DNA of 64,000 bases from Branchiostoma lanceolatum (GCF_035083965.1 NC_089728.1:23401881-23465880); one strand, 5' to 3'. Shown: positions 30,989 through 44,055, numbered from the stretch's first letter. Numbers and translations: made by a program. The notes: generated from the letters alone by a model not told the origin.

Positions 30989-31561
30989 ATGTCCGCTCCA
31001 GCATCGTCCCCCAAGAAGGCCAGGAAGCCAACGGCACCCAAGGGCCCTGCGGCTCACCCGCCCACCACTGTTATGGTTACGGCGGCTGTGGAAGCGCTCA
31101 AGGACCGTACCGGTTCTTCTCTGTTGGCCATCAAGAAGTACATTGCTGGTAACTACAAGTTCGACGTGGAGAAGAAAGCGCACTTCGTCAAGCGCGCCCT
31201 GAAATCCTTGGTGGAGAAGGGTACCCTCATCCAGGTCAAAGGAACTGGGGCGTCGGGATCCTTCAAGATCAACGTGGCAGCCAAGAAAGCCGCCGAGAAG
31301 GCCGCAAAGAAAGCCGTCAAGAAGCCGGTCAAGAAACCTGTGGCTAAGAAAGCCGCAAAACCCAAGACCACCAAGCCCAAAAAGCCAAAGGCTAAGAAGG
31401 CTACCACCCCCAAGAAGACCAAGAAACCGACTACCAAGAAGACCAAGAAATCTCCGGCCAAGAAACCCGCTGCCAAGAAATCCACAAAAAAGACTCCGGC
31501 AAAGAAGATTGCAAAGAAGGCGGCGCCTGCCAAGAAAGCGTCCAAGCCCAAGAAGAAGTGA
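30989..31561 (+). CDS. H1: Histone H1, unit 6
   Basis: Same protein as the reference H1. Confidence 0.97.
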   Translation: MSAPASSPKKARKPTAPKGPAAHPPTTVMVTAAVEALKDRTGSSLLAIKKYIAGNYKFDVEKKAHFVKRALKSLVEKGTLIQVKGTGASGSFKINVAAKKAAEKAAKKAVKKPVKKPVAKKAAKPKTTKPKKPKAKKATTPKKTKKPTTKKTKKSPAKKPAAKKSTKKTPAKKIAKKAAPAKKASKPKKK

Positions 31562-31592
31562 TGACCTGACCGTCGAAGTTTCTGCGAACCCC

Positions 31593-31608
31593 GGCCCTTT
31601 TCAGGGCC
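31593..31608 (+). terminator. Histone 3' stem-loop, H1 unit 6
   Basis: GGCCCTTTTCAGGGCC. Confidence 0.96.
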
Positions 31609-32174
31609 ACCCACATCCTTACAAAAGAACTATGTCAATCATATAAGTGATACATAAAATAGAATGAAAGCACCCCCCCCCCCCCCCCCCACACACACAC
31701 ACCGTGACACAAACACGCGTAGAGCACATGTATAACAACACACACATGTTGGAAGGGAAGGATGGGTGAACGAACATACGTACAGAAGCACACACCCAGG
31801 TGAACGGACTGATGTTAATTTCTCGCCGGAAATCAATTAATCAATCGACAACTTTATTGAGTACAAAGATGATGTTTCGTTACCACTGTCCGTCTATCCG
31901 CACCAAAGTGTGTACAAACATACAAAAATACACTTGTAGCCCATAGTAATTCTGTTGTAGCGCTCAAGATATCCTTGCAACATTTCCTCTGTGACCCCCA
32001 AAAGTGCCGAGCTTGCCGCTGAATATCGGATCCTGGAGACATGAAAACTGACCAATCACGAGGCCAGATTTGGGTAAGACAACCAATCAGACGGCAGGGC
32101 ACCGGCCAATTGAAAACCTCGGGGCATCTAATTAGCGGTTGTTATAAATTCACTCTCCACAGTCTGCCGACTAG

Positions 32175-32627
<453 letters not shown>

Positions 32628-32658
32628 GCTTGATCGGAGCAAGATCAACATTAACACC

Positions 32659-32674
32659 GGCCCTTTTCAGGGCC
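32659..32674 (+). terminator. Histone 3' stem-loop, H3 unit 6
   Basis: GGCCCTTTTCAGGGCC. Confidence 0.96.
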
Positions 32675-33153
32675 ACTGACATATCCTAGAAAGATCTACA
32701 TCGTTCACATTTCTTTAAACAGACCCCCCTTTTCCAAGACACGGTTTAACAATTAAACTGCAGAGTTACACGGTTACACAACCATCATCACTCGTTCTGC
32801 CCCCTTCCTTCCATCCAACCTCAGCGCTCATGGCTGCAAACACATACATACATACATACATACATACATACCCCCCCCCCCCCCCATGAAACTTGACACG
32901 TATAGTCGTGTGTATTGCGCGTGCCGCACACGTGCCGGACGGTCTATTTACCCGGTTACCCAAATGTTGTACAATATGTCAGCGAGCATGACACGGCCCA
33001 CACGGACAGATGAAGAAGGAAGTGATATTGCGCTCATTTCTCGTATCATTTCTCCGATCTCTTCTTGCTCTCGCACTTGATGTGTAACGTTGTCTTAGCT
33101 ATCAAGGTATGGGGTATGCAACGTGATTGTATTACTAATAATAATGTAAACGT

Positions 33154-33170
33154 CACTGCACGAAATGGCC
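33154..33170 (+). repeat. Left terminal inverted repeat of the insertion
   Basis: 17 bp, perfectly complementary to 38505-38521. Inside this the two ends diverge, though both continue with ACGTAT-type motifs. Confidence 0.92.
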
Positions 33171-33239
33171 ACGTATCCTGACGGATCCGACGTATCCGGA
33201 ATCGGGCCTCATGGCGTTTCCGAGCGAATCCGGAAAAAT

Positions 33240-34070
33240 CCCAGGTCACTGCTCGGATACTGAAGTGCCCGCAGATCCGATCAATTCCGACGCCGTATTC
33301 TTCTGGATTCGTGATGCGCCTCGGATACCCGAAGATATTTGCGCGGATCCCTCGTTTTTTGATATTTGGAATGTTCGGATTGTTTGTATGTCGGTAGTTG
33401 CTTCGGATCCTGACGAATAAATACACACGGCACGGCATGATCTCATTTCCTGACGAATCCAGCAGATCCGGAATTGCGCATCATAGCAGATACGGAACGT
33501 TTCCGATTGGATCCGATACACCTCAGATCAGACAATTCCGGCGCCGTATACGTCTGGATCCTTCATACGTTTCGGGTACAGATACGGAACGTTTCCGAGC
33601 AAATTCAGACAATTACCAGGTACACCTCAGATCCGGCAATTCCGACGCCGTATACGTCTGGATCCGTGATGCGCGTCGGATACCTGAGGATATTTGCGCG
33701 GATCCTTCGTTTCCAGATATTTGTCAATATGGCAGAGATTTTCGGATTGTTTGTCGGTAGTTGCTTCGGATCCTGACCAACAAATACACACTGCACGGCA
33801 CGCGGCATGATCTCAGATCTTGACGAATCCAACAGATCCGGAATTGCGCATCATAGCAGATACGGAACGTTTCCGATTGGATCCGATGCACCTCAGATCC
33901 GACAATTCCCGCGCCGTATACGTCTGGATCCTTCATATGTTTCGGGTACAGATACGGAACGTTTCCGAGCAAATTCGGACAAATACCAGGAACACCTCAG
34001 ATCCAGCAATTCTGATGCCGTATACGTCTGGATACGTTTCGGGTACAGATACAATATCTACTCGGATCTT
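33240..34070. repeat. Left subterminal direct repeats, about 370 bp
   Basis: Two tandem copies, starting at CGGCATGATCTCA near 33433 and 33803, share long stretches (CAGATACGGAACGTTTCCG, GCCGTATACGTCTGGAT). A shorter, more diverged copy precedes them from about 33240, and the last copy is incomplete. Dense GGATCC/GATCCG motifs occur throughout. Confidence 0.75.
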
Positions 34071-35001
34071 TCATTTTTTTATGTATTTGCCAATATGTTA
34101 GAAGTTCAGATTTGCCAATATGTTAGAAGTCATGAGCTGTCTCGGATCCTGACGTGTACGGAACACGGATTCGTGTCGGATATCCAAATTACCCACAAGA
34201 CACTTCTGGGCGCGACAAACGTTAACGGTTTTCTTTCGGTTAACAGCACAGACAAGAACGGCGTTTCATCATCTTCTGTGCTTAACATGGCATCGCCAGA
34301 GTCTACCATGGTCGACCAGTGATTTTTGAGTGACTTGAGAGTCGAAGGGAATTCGGTGTAAACTCAAACGCACGGAATTGCGACGTTGTCTTCTTCGTGC
34401 ATGCAATATTCGTCGCCCCCCTCCCCCCTTGTAAACGCTGGTAGGGAGTTGATTCATCATTTTGAGGGACTGCCCTTTGGTAAGTACAAATTGAAAAATT
34501 CCCGTTTCTAACTAGTTTTGACGTCAGTTATCCTCCTATTGTGGCTTGACATATCATCGCATTCGCATGACCATAAGAATTCTCCAGCCGACCTGCCCTT
34601 TTACGGCGTTAGGATCTAGGAAATTTAAAATTTCAATTTGTTCATTCTTGCCAATGGTCAGCAGACATGTGTGTCTGGTTAACGTTTCAGATACAAAATA
34701 GCAAGCAGTGGAGGGAAAGATAATTAAAGATATGGAAGGGAAGAAAATGTCATAAGTATTTGTCCCACAAAGATCCCACAGTTTGTGGATAGTGAACTAG
34801 AACTTATAAGGAGGCAGTAGTGTGCCTCAGTGATTATTTCATTCAGTTATAGCTGTGCATGTTTGATCAATATCATATTCAAGTTATAGATGTAAGTTTT
34901 ACGTAGTCAATTCAACGATGCCCAGATTCATTTTTTTACACATGCGAGTATGTGATATGTTTAATATTTGTCATTGTTTCCATTTATATATATATATCCA
35001 G

Positions 35002-35116
35002 TACAGCATCGGCAGATACTTCCTTCACAAATGCAGCACATATTGTGAGGACTTTGGCTGGGAACAAAGCAATCAACTGTCAGATGCTCAGCTGCTGAGT
35101 ACCTCAGGCTCCTTTG
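35002..35116 (+). CDS. Exon-like segment inside the transposon (a)
   Basis: Unrecognised product. The segment follows TATATATATCCAG (acceptor-like) and ends TCCTTTG before GTAAGT, a consensus donor. It reads 38 codons plus one base (YSIGRYFLHKCSTYCEDFGW...). The frame is also open upstream to an ATG at 34918, so it could be a first exon. It ends in phase 1, which fits the next segment at 35289. Confidence 0.35.
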
Positions 35117-35288
35117 GTAAGTCCATCATCGGTACACTTCAATGTTAGCTGAGAGAGGCATGATGGATATCCATTGTCCCGTGTTTTTTGTAGCTGCTGT
35201 GATGAAACGAAGCCCATGTCAAAATCATGTGACATGTTCCTTAAATACGTGAATTGATATTTATTCATCATTTGGTTTTATCATATAG

Positions 35289-35506
35289 GAACTGGTTCAT
35301 CACAAGATGGACTCCAAGCTGAGTCCAACATGCAGATACAGAAGAAATCAGCCTTGCCTGTCCCTTACCAAGAATGCATGGAAGAAGTGAACTCAGATGT
35401 AGTCAGAGAATGGGGAGAGGACGATTATACACATGCAGTTCCACGGCATATGCTACTTACGTTTAAAATGTGGCGTGTCATCATGGGAGTTCTTCAGACA
35501 GTATAA
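35289..35506 (+). CDS. Exon-like segment inside the transposon (b)
   Basis: Unrecognised product. It follows TTTTATCATATAG and enters in phase 1, matching the end of the segment at 35002-35116. It reads 71 codons to a TAA at 35504-35506 (GTGSSQDGLQAESN..., ending VIMGVLQTV). Acidic and polar, with no domain I recognise. It might be an element-encoded accessory protein or captured host exons. Confidence 0.35.
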
Positions 35507-35540
35507 TGTTACTTTCTATTTTCAACCTCTGTATTTGAAA

Positions 35541-37409
35541 CAAGAGTTCTACGACCTCATACCTTCGCGAAATGATTTTGACCTTTATGACTGACGTATT
35601 AGGAGTGTTTTTCATCAATCAAAAATCATACCAGTTGATCCTCCTCACCCAAATAACATAAGTTGTCCAAACCTCCTTGTTATGATTATGAGCTTAACAA
35701 AGAAGGTTATGCTAACATTTTTCATCAATAATGCAAATAAGCTCCTTATTAGCATAATTTGATTCAATGGTGTTCACATTCACACAACTTCTAAATGCAA
35801 CAAGTATGAAATTGCCGTTATTTACTAGTATGGAATGATAGTAGTTTCTCATGAATTATGCAAATTAGGCCTACATTTGCATAATTTCTATCTATTGACA
35901 TTCCTCTCTTCCTCAGTTACAAATGTCACATATTTGAATAGTCATATCATGGAACACAGCAGGTTTTTAAAATTGCCTCATTAATTATAATCTGATTTGC
36001 ATAATTATCATCCAATCATACAAAGCATCACATAAGCTATCTACATACCAAAAATCATGACCATCCATCAAGCCCATCTCGAGTTATATTATTTTCTCAT
36101 TGATTATGTAAATGAGGTTCTCATTTGCATAGCTGATATCTATTAATATTTCTCTCTTCCTCAGTTACATATGTCACATGTTTGCGAGTCCTATCATGGA
36201 AATTGATGAATGTATAAACTTTCCTCATTAATTATGCAAATTAGTTACTGATTTGCATAATAAGTATCCAATCATGTACATCATCACTCAAGCTATGTAC
36301 ATGCAAAAAATCATGACCTTCCATCAAGCCCTTCTTGAGTTATTCCCTTTCAAAGTCTGAAGCAAAACCTACCCCTGCAGTTCCAAAAAAGTTGCTAGGG
36401 GGCCCAAGCCTATACCACTTACTCTCTGCCCAACGAGCTATCTACCACTTAAAAATCAGTTCCATAGCATGTCCACAACACGAGATATCATAACATGAAG
36501 TTCCGCTGCAGTACCGTAACAAGCCGATAGGGGGCCCAAAATCTAATCATTTTCAGGTTTCATCGAGACCTACCAACATACCAAATACCAAGACAATCCT
36601 TCCAAGAATTCTCGACTTATCGTGTTCACTAACAGACACACAGACATGCTCGGTATTCCCATGCTGTGGCACTGCATTAATGACTGTTCTTACTCATATA
36701 AGGCCGTGTATATCCAACTTTGGTCAAAATTTGTATGTTTCAGTCTTTTAATTGGTGTAAGGAGATATCTTTGTGGTTTGGTTTCACATGCTCCGAGTGG
36801 ACTCTTCCAGGCTGGGAGTAGGTCAAAGTTGACGATTGTTTTCGTCTGTCAGCTGTTACGAGAGAACGAGCTGGTCAACTGTCTATTTTCTTTGCATGAT
36901 TCTAAAGTAGACAGATGTGGCTTTCTGGTGCATAAGAATTTTTGGGGCTTGCAATTAAGGTGAATCCTTTTCTGAGCCCTTGTTTTAGTGCTTTAAAGCA
37001 TTACTGCATGGGCAAGCCTATCTCTTGTATCTGCCCTACAGCTGGCTGATAGCCAATTTGTCCCTGGCAGCTGCAGTACATGTAACTGACAGTTTCCTGC
37101 CTGCCTCATGACCCCTCATGACCCCTCATGACCAACTTTGCCCCCAATCTACCCGTATCAATATCCCCGTCGCAACCAGAACGCATAGTAAAGCATACAA
37201 TTGAACACATTTTTACACTTTTCTCGTTAATTATGCAAAACACTTCGCCCAAAATCTAATCATCTTGAGATTTGCCACATACACACCGACACACCAACTA
37301 CGACAACAAACCATCCAGGCGTTCTCGACTTATTCTGTTCACTAACAGACACACAGACAAGCACCGTCGCATAACCTTCTCGACGAAACCATTCGTCGCG
37401 AAGGTAATA
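35541..37409 (+). repeat. AT-rich interspersed repeat nested in the transposon
   Basis: Same family as 45840-47575 (opposite strand) and 62023-62397. It begins near GTTCTACGACCTCATACC, contains repeated ATGCAAAT...ATTTGCATAAT blocks of about 230 bp and a GCTAGGGGGCCCAA segment, and ends CATAACCTTCT...CGAAGGTAAT. Two 3'-end-like parts (about 36612-36660 and 37205-37409) are separated by unrelated sequence, so it is composite or has itself been interrupted. The family is unassigned; the polar structure and 3' tail look retroposon-like. Confidence 0.65.
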
Positions 37410-37579
37410 ATTGTATCTGATGGCTTTTAGACTAAGAGCTGGCCACAAATAAGGCTTCTATTACTTTAGTGGAATATTTAGAACATGTAGATAATTTTGG
37501 TCCAAGGGCACTATACAGTAGTAAATATTACCACAATGTTGTGATGGTGTTACTTGTAATACATTTCATAATTTTTCAG

Positions 37580-37696
37580 AACATTGTGCTTGCACAACCC
37601 CAATTTACCGACATTAACCTGCATATGCAGTGGTGCTTTGAGTATGTGGATGTCCCTCAGCCTGTCTCAAATGAAATGGATCATTTAGCCATATAG
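37580..37696 (+). CDS. Exon-like segment inside the transposon (c)
   Basis: Follows CATAATTTTTCAG and stays open for 38 codons to TAG (NIVLAQPQFTDINLHMQWCF...). It looks like a terminal coding exon, but there is no recognised domain. Its relation to the segments at 35002 and 35289 is unknown, because the nested repeat lies between them. Confidence 0.25.
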   Translation, partial: NIVLAQPQFTDINLHMQWCFEYVDVPQPVSNEMDHLAI

Positions 37697-37853
37697 TACT
37701 TCCGTATTGTATTGTATTTGATAGTTTTTGAACTTAGAAATACATTATGTTGAGATATGAAATGATACATATGTTACATACAGGCTTTCCCAAACTTCCT
37801 GTCATTCAAAATGATGTTTTGGGTATAGTTAAATTAGGAATGCAAGCACATAG

Positions 37854-38504
37854 TCGGATCCGTTACGGATTCGTTGTTGGGTCCACCTGTACCCGTCAGT
37901 ATTCACCATTTTCTTCAAAATACAGAAAAATCCCTGTACGCATCCGTCAGGATCTGTGGCATTTCCGTACAGTGTACGGCTCCGTATTCGTCGAAAATCC
38001 CTTACTTTCGGATTCTTCAGGAAATATTCCATATACCGGTGCGGAAATAGTCGGATACGTTACACGAATCCGCATGTATCCGTCAGTATCCGCCAAAAAT
38101 ACAGAAAAATTCCTGTTCGTATCCGTCAGGATCGGTGGCATTTCCGTACAGTGTACGGCTCCGTATTCGTCGAAAATCCCTTACTTTCGGATTCTTCAGG
38201 AAATATTCCATATACCGGTGCGGAAATAGTCGGATACGTTACACGAATCCGCATGTATCCGTCAGTATCCGCCAAAAATACAGAAAAATTCCTGTTCGTA
38301 TCCGTCAGGATCGGTGGCATTTCCGTACAGTGTACGGCTCCGTATTCGTCGAAAATACCTTACTTTCGGATTCTTCAGGAAATATTCCATATACCGGTGC
38401 GGAAATAGTCGGATACCTTACACGAATCCGCATGTATCCGTCAGTATCCGTCAGTATCCGACAAAAATACAGAAAAATCCCGGTACGTATACGCCGGGAA
38501 ACGA
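37854..38504. repeat. Right subterminal 179-bp tandem repeat
   Basis: Units start TCGGATAC at 38051, 38230 and 38409, exactly 179 bp apart, preceded by a more diverged unit from 37854 (197 bp). The last unit is cut by the terminal repeat. The units carry repeated GTATCCGTCAG motifs, which fits subterminal transposase-binding arrays of CACTA elements. Confidence 0.85.
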
Positions 38505-38521
38505 GGCCATTTCGTGCAGTG
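38505..38521 (-). repeat. Right terminal inverted repeat of the insertion
   Basis: 17 bp, followed by the second copy of the CGT target duplication at 38522-38524; the histone spacer then resumes. Confidence 0.92.
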
Positions 38522-38673
38522 CGTTGTCTAGTCTTTGTCTAATATAAGCAGATGCAGTGTGCGTAAGAGATACAAATGTATTAAAGTCTTTTTTTTTCAT
38601 TTCACCATGAATAGTTAGTCGTATGTATGAAGCAAGTGTGAAGATGATACAGTTCCTTTGAAAGGATGTGGGT

Positions 38674-38689
38674 GGCCCTGAAAAGGGCC
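38674..38689 (-). terminator. Histone 3' stem-loop, H2A unit 7
   Basis: GGCCCTTTTCAGGGCC on the - strand, 153 bp from the end of the insertion. Confidence 0.96.
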
Positions 38690-38713
38690 TGGGTTTAGGT
38701 ACACGTCTGGAAT

Positions 38714-39112
<399 letters not shown>

Positions 39113-39346
39113 TTATACGGGTAGAAGAATGAATAGACGAAAGGTCCTGCCCAGCCAATTTATACTTCGCCGCTGGATCGACAACTTCCGACAGCGAGCC
39201 AATAGAGAGAGATTACTGTGAAATGTTCTGCAACGTCCGCACCTTGGACTAGACAATCCAGAAGATTTGCATTATTTTCCCCATAAAGAGCCGAGGCGGC
39301 GCGAGTGCACCCATTCTTTGCTGTCTAATACGCCAAGAACCTCATC

Positions 39347-39709
39347 ATGCCACCAAGTGGAAAAGCCGTCAAAAAAGCTGGCAAAGCCAGGCCCGCCGGA
39401 GACAAGAAGCGTGGAAGGAGGAGAAAGAGAAGGGAGACCTTCGGCGTCTACATCTACAAGGTGCTGAAACAGGTGCACCCCGACACCGGCGTCTCCAGCA
39501 AGGCCATGGGAATCATGAATTCCTTCGTCAACGACATTTTTGAACGGATCGCCGCAGAGGCCTCTCGACTCGCCAACTACAACAAGCGCTCCACCATCAG
39601 CAGCCGCGAGATCCAGACCGCCGTGCGACTCCTGCTGCCGGGCGAGCTGGCCAAGCACGCCGTCAGCGAGGGCACCAAGGCCGTCACCAAGTACACCAGC
39701 TCCAAGTAG
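39347..39709 (+). CDS. H2B: Histone H2B, unit 7
   Basis: Same protein as the reference H2B. Confidence 0.98.
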   Translation: MPPSGKAVKKAGKARPAGDKKRGRRRKRRETFGVYIYKVLKQVHPDTGVSSKAMGIMNSFVNDIFERIAAEASRLANYNKRSTISSREIQTAVRLLLPGELAKHAVSEGTKAVTKYTSSK

Positions 39710-39741
39710 ATCTACCGCCAGTGCCAGAGATATATAACCCC

Positions 39742-39757
39742 GGCCTTTTTCAAGGCC
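39742..39757 (+). terminator. Histone 3' stem-loop, H2B unit 7
   Basis: GGCCTTTTTCAAGGCC. Confidence 0.96.
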
Positions 39758-40197
39758 ACCCACATCCCCACAAAAGAGCTGTAGCAATCACACTTTGCAG
39801 TCAAACAAATCACCCAAGGTATGCACACGCCACTAACCTGCGACGGCAGGCGCATAGAACCCAACGACGCGCCCTAACAGGAGAGGGCTGCAACGCACAA
39901 CAAAGCCATCAACAATACACAACGCAACACAATGCAATACAATACAAGAAATAAAGTGTCTTCTGACGTGATAAAAATCTACACAACGTTCTGTTTGTTA
40001 TCATCAAACAGAACAGAGCCAACAGACGTTGCCTTCTGGAACAAATGTCGCCGCCTGTGACGTTGTTCACGGGACGTTCTTTAGAACAACGAAATAGTCG
40101 TTGCGTCGATTGGCGTTATTTTCCTGTCGAATGCCTTCAACGTATTATCAGACAGACAATGTCTGATATGTGTAGTCAAACTTATGAGCGCTAATGG

Positions 40198-40234
<37 letters not shown>

Positions 40235-40505
40235 CGTAGACGTTTCCGTGTCTCGCTTGCCCTGTGCTTCTTGTCATCTTCGGTATATATCGTTAGGGGG
40301 CGTTCTTTAGTTTGCTTTGCTTTCTTTCCTTTGTCTTGCTAATATTTCTTATCTCCGAAAATAGTGGTCTTGCCGATGGGAAAGCCTCGGCGTGGATTCG
40401 TCTTTTGTAACTCCTATGGGTTGGCGGATGGCGTCTTCCCATTGGCCAGTTGTGGTCGACCGGTCGTCGACTAGAGTTCTCGTAGGTCCGCAGGGCGGCT
40501 ATTAA

Positions 40506-40895
<390 letters not shown>

Positions 40896-40929
40896 AGGAC
40901 CCGGCTGACTTATCATCGCAAGCAACCCC

Positions 40930-40945
40930 GGCCCTTTTCAGGGCC
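40930..40945 (+). terminator. Histone 3' stem-loop, H4 unit 7
   Basis: GGCCCTTTTCAGGGCC. Confidence 0.96.
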
Positions 40946-41021
40946 ATCCAAATGTCCAAGAAAGAGCTGTATTTTCTCACAACAAACACGGCCCTACACA
41001 CGTACACACCTGACTCGAACG

Positions 41022-41258
41022 ATGAACATGACATACAATGATCATTCCAACCCCAAGAACACAGAGACCACGATTGTTGTTCTTTATTTCTTTGTGCGTG
41101 AGTGGTCTTTTTTGGTTGACGTGTTTATTTTTGGGCAGGTGTTTGTCGTTTCTGCTGAAGCGTATATTTCCCTTGTAAATTGGTTGATGTCGTCGGCTTT
41201 GCTGTTTATCTTGGTGTGCGTTTTGGCGTGGAAGGAGTGGAAGGAGACATCAAAGTGA
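41022..41258 (+). CDS. Possible small spacer ORF, unit 7 version
   Basis: Counterpart of the ORF at 8769-9005. A 9-bp deletion removes residues IKH and a 9-bp duplication near the end adds three residues (AWKEWKETSK), leaving 78 codons; GTA to GTT is silent. A 4-bp deletion in the same spacer falls outside the ORF. Coding status unproven. Confidence 0.2.
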   Translation: MNMTYNDHSNPKNTETTIVVLYFFVREWSFLVDVFIFGQVFVVSAEAYISLVNWLMSSALLFILVCVLAWKEWKETSK

Positions 41259-41393
41259 GGTGTTGTTTGGTGCGGTGCGGCGGAGGGATCTTGATTTATT
41301 TGATAGTGTGTGTGTTGTATCGTAGTTTAATACTCCATATGTGTTGTGGATCGCTCATAGTGAAGTTTCTTTTCGACTAGCTGTAAGATTCTG

Positions 41394-41697
41394 CCGTCTT
41401 GTCAAGCTGGTCTGAAGTAACAATGGCACGGACTTATAGTCGGAAATATCGCAGCTCACTGGAAATATGACGAATATCTCAAGATCTGGAGGCTAGTGAT
41501 CAGCCGCTTCCATCAAATTGGCTAGATGTGAATCTTCTTTTGTACATCATTTCTCATGCCTGTTAAGGGAGAATTCCCACTATAGAGTTTGAAAAGAAAT
41601 ACAAGTTTCGCCGCGACTGACAATAGGACACAGACAAGCTGTGACGTTTCCGTCTATGTCCGTACCATTGTTACTTCACGCCAGCTTGACAAGACGG
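41394..41697. repeat. Fold-back element upstream of H1, unit 7
   Basis: Same structure as 9141-9448, shorter by a 4-bp deletion in the loop; both arms are kept. Confidence 0.75.
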
Positions 41698-41738
41698 TGG
41701 TTTCATTTCCACGTCTAACGCAGACAAGGTAATCCAGC

Positions 41739-42311
41739 ATGTCCGCTCCAGCATCGTCCCCCAAGAAGGCCAGGAAGCCAACGGCACCCAAGGGCCCTGC
41801 GGCTCACCCGCCCACCACTGTTATGGTTACGGCGGCTGTGGAAGCGCTCAAGGACCGTACCGGTTCTTCTCTGTTGGCCATCAAGAGGTACATTGCCGGT
41901 AACTACAAGTTCGACGTGGAGAAGAAAGCGCACTTCGTCAAGCGCGCCCTGAAATCCTTGGTGGAGAAGGGTACCATCATCCAGGTCAAAGGAACTGGGG
42001 CGTCGGGATCCTTCAAGATCAACGTGGCAGCCAAGAAAGCCGCCGAGAAGGCCGCAAAAAAAGCCGTCAAGAAGCCGGTCAAGAAACCTGTGGCTAAGAA
42101 AGCCGCAAAACCCAAGACCACCAAGCCCAAAAAGCGAAAGGCTAAGGAGGCTACCACCCTCAAGAAGACCAAGAAACCGACTACCAAGAAGACCAAGAAA
42201 TCTCCGGCCAAGAAACCCGCTGCCAAGAAATCCACAAAAAAGACTCCGGCAAAGAAGATTGCAAAGAAGGCGGCGCCTGCCAAGAAAGCGTCCAAGCCCA
42301 AGAAGAAGTGA
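41739..42311 (+). CDS. H1: Histone H1, unit 7, five-residue variant
   Basis: 190 codons. Against the other units it has K50R and L80I in the globular domain and P133R, K137E and P141L in the C-terminal tail. P141L destroys a TPKK motif, a potential CDK site. I also count two silent changes. More replacement than silent differences suggests relaxed constraint, but the frame, length and stem-loop are intact, so it may still make a working H1. Confidence 0.95.
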   Translation: MSAPASSPKKARKPTAPKGPAAHPPTTVMVTAAVEALKDRTGSSLLAIKRYIAGNYKFDVEKKAHFVKRALKSLVEKGTIIQVKGTGASGSFKINVAAKKAAEKAAKKAVKKPVKKPVAKKAAKPKTTKPKKRKAKEATTLKKTKKPTTKKTKKSPAKKPAAKKSTKKTPAKKIAKKAAPAKKASKPKKK

Positions 42312-42342
42312 TGACCTGACCGTCGAAGTTTCTGCGAACCCC

Positions 42343-42358
42343 GGCCCTTTTCAGGGCC
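42343..42358 (+). terminator. Histone 3' stem-loop, H1 unit 7
   Basis: GGCCCTTTTCAGGGCC. Confidence 0.96.
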
Positions 42359-42915
42359 ACCCACATCCTTACAAAAGAACTATGTCAATCATATAAGTGA
42401 TACATAAAATAGAATGAAAGCACCCCCCCCCCCACACACACACCGTGACACAAACACGCGTAGAGCACATGTATAACAACACACACATGTTGGAAGGGAA
42501 GGATGGGTGAACGAACATACGTACAGAAGCACACGCCCAGGTGAACGGACTGATGTTAATTTCTCGCCGGAAATCAATTAATCAATCGACAACTTTATTG
42601 AGTACAAAGATGATGTTTCGTTACCACTGTCCGTCTATCCGCACCAAAGTGTGTACAAACATACAAAAATACACTTGTAGCCCATAGTAATTCTGTTGTA
42701 GCGCTCAAGATATCCTTGCAACATTTCCTCTGTGACCCCCAAAAGTGCCGAGCTTGCCGCTGAATATCGGATCCTGGAGACATGAAAACTGACCAATCAC
42801 GAGGCCTGATTCGGGTAAGACAACCAATCAGACAGCAGGGCACCGGCCAATTGAAAACCTCGGGGCATCTGATTAGCGGTTGTTATAAATTCACTCTCCA
42901 CAGTCTGCCGACTAG

Positions 42916-43368
<453 letters not shown>

Positions 43369-43399
43369 GCTTGATCGGAGCAAGATCAACATTAACACC

Positions 43400-43415
43400 G
43401 GCCCTTTTCAGGGCC
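43400..43415 (+). terminator. Histone 3' stem-loop, H3 unit 7
   Basis: GGCCCTTTTCAGGGCC. Confidence 0.96.
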
Positions 43416-44039
43416 ACTGACATATCCCAGAAAGATCTACATCGTTCACATTTCTTTAAACAGACCCCCCTTTTCCAAGACACGGTTTAACAATTAAACT
43501 GCAGAGTTACACTGTTACACAACCATCATCACTCGTTCTGCCCCCTTCCTTCCATCCAACCTCAGCGCTCATGGCTGCAAACACAAACATACATACATAC
43601 ATACATACATACCCCCCCCCCCCATGAAACTTGACACGTATAGTCGTGTGTATTGCGCGTGCCGCACACGTGCCGGACGGTCTATTTACCCGGTTACCCA
43701 AATGTTGTACAATATGTCAGCGAGCATGACACGGCCCACACGGACAGATGAAGAAGGAAGTGATATTGCGCTCATTTCTCGTATCATTTCTCCTATCTCT
43801 TCTTGCTCTCGCACTTGATGTGTAACGTTGTCTTAGCTATCAAGGTATGGGGTATGCAACGTGATTGTATTACTAATAATAATGTAAACGTTGTCTAGTC
43901 TTTGTCTAATCTAAGCAGATGCAGTGTGTGTATGAGATACAAATGTATTAAAGTCTTTTTTTTCATTTCACCATGAATAGTTAGTCGTATGTATGAAACA
44001 AGTGTGAAGATGATACAGTTCCTTTGAAAGGATGTGGGT

Positions 44040-44055
44040 GGCCCTGAAAAGGGCC
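44040..44055 (-). terminator. Histone 3' stem-loop, H2A unit 8
   Basis: GGCCCTTTTCAGGGCC on the - strand. Confidence 0.96.

Larger units (their letters stand above)
33154..38521. mobile_element. CACTA/EnSpm-like DNA transposon in unit 7
   Basis: A 5,368-bp insertion interrupts the H3-H2A spacer. Its ends are perfect 17-bp inverted repeats, CACTGCACGAAATGGCC at 33154-33170 and its complement at 38505-38521, flanked by a duplicated CGT (33151-33153 and 38522-38524) that occurs once in uninterrupted units. CACTG/CACTA ends, a 2-4 bp target duplication and repeat-rich subterminal regions are features of the CACTA (EnSpm) superfamily. Inside each end are arrays rich in GGATCCG/GTATCCG motifs. I see no recognisable transposase; three exon-like segments of unknown product are present, and a second repeat is nested in the middle. 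Autonomy cannot be judged. Chapaev and other CAC-ended superfamilies are alternatives. Confidence 0.8.

Noticed and set aside
36622-36963. 113-codon frame in the transposon interior
   Set aside because: Starts inside the 3'-end-like part of the nested repeat and has no recognisable domain or splice context.
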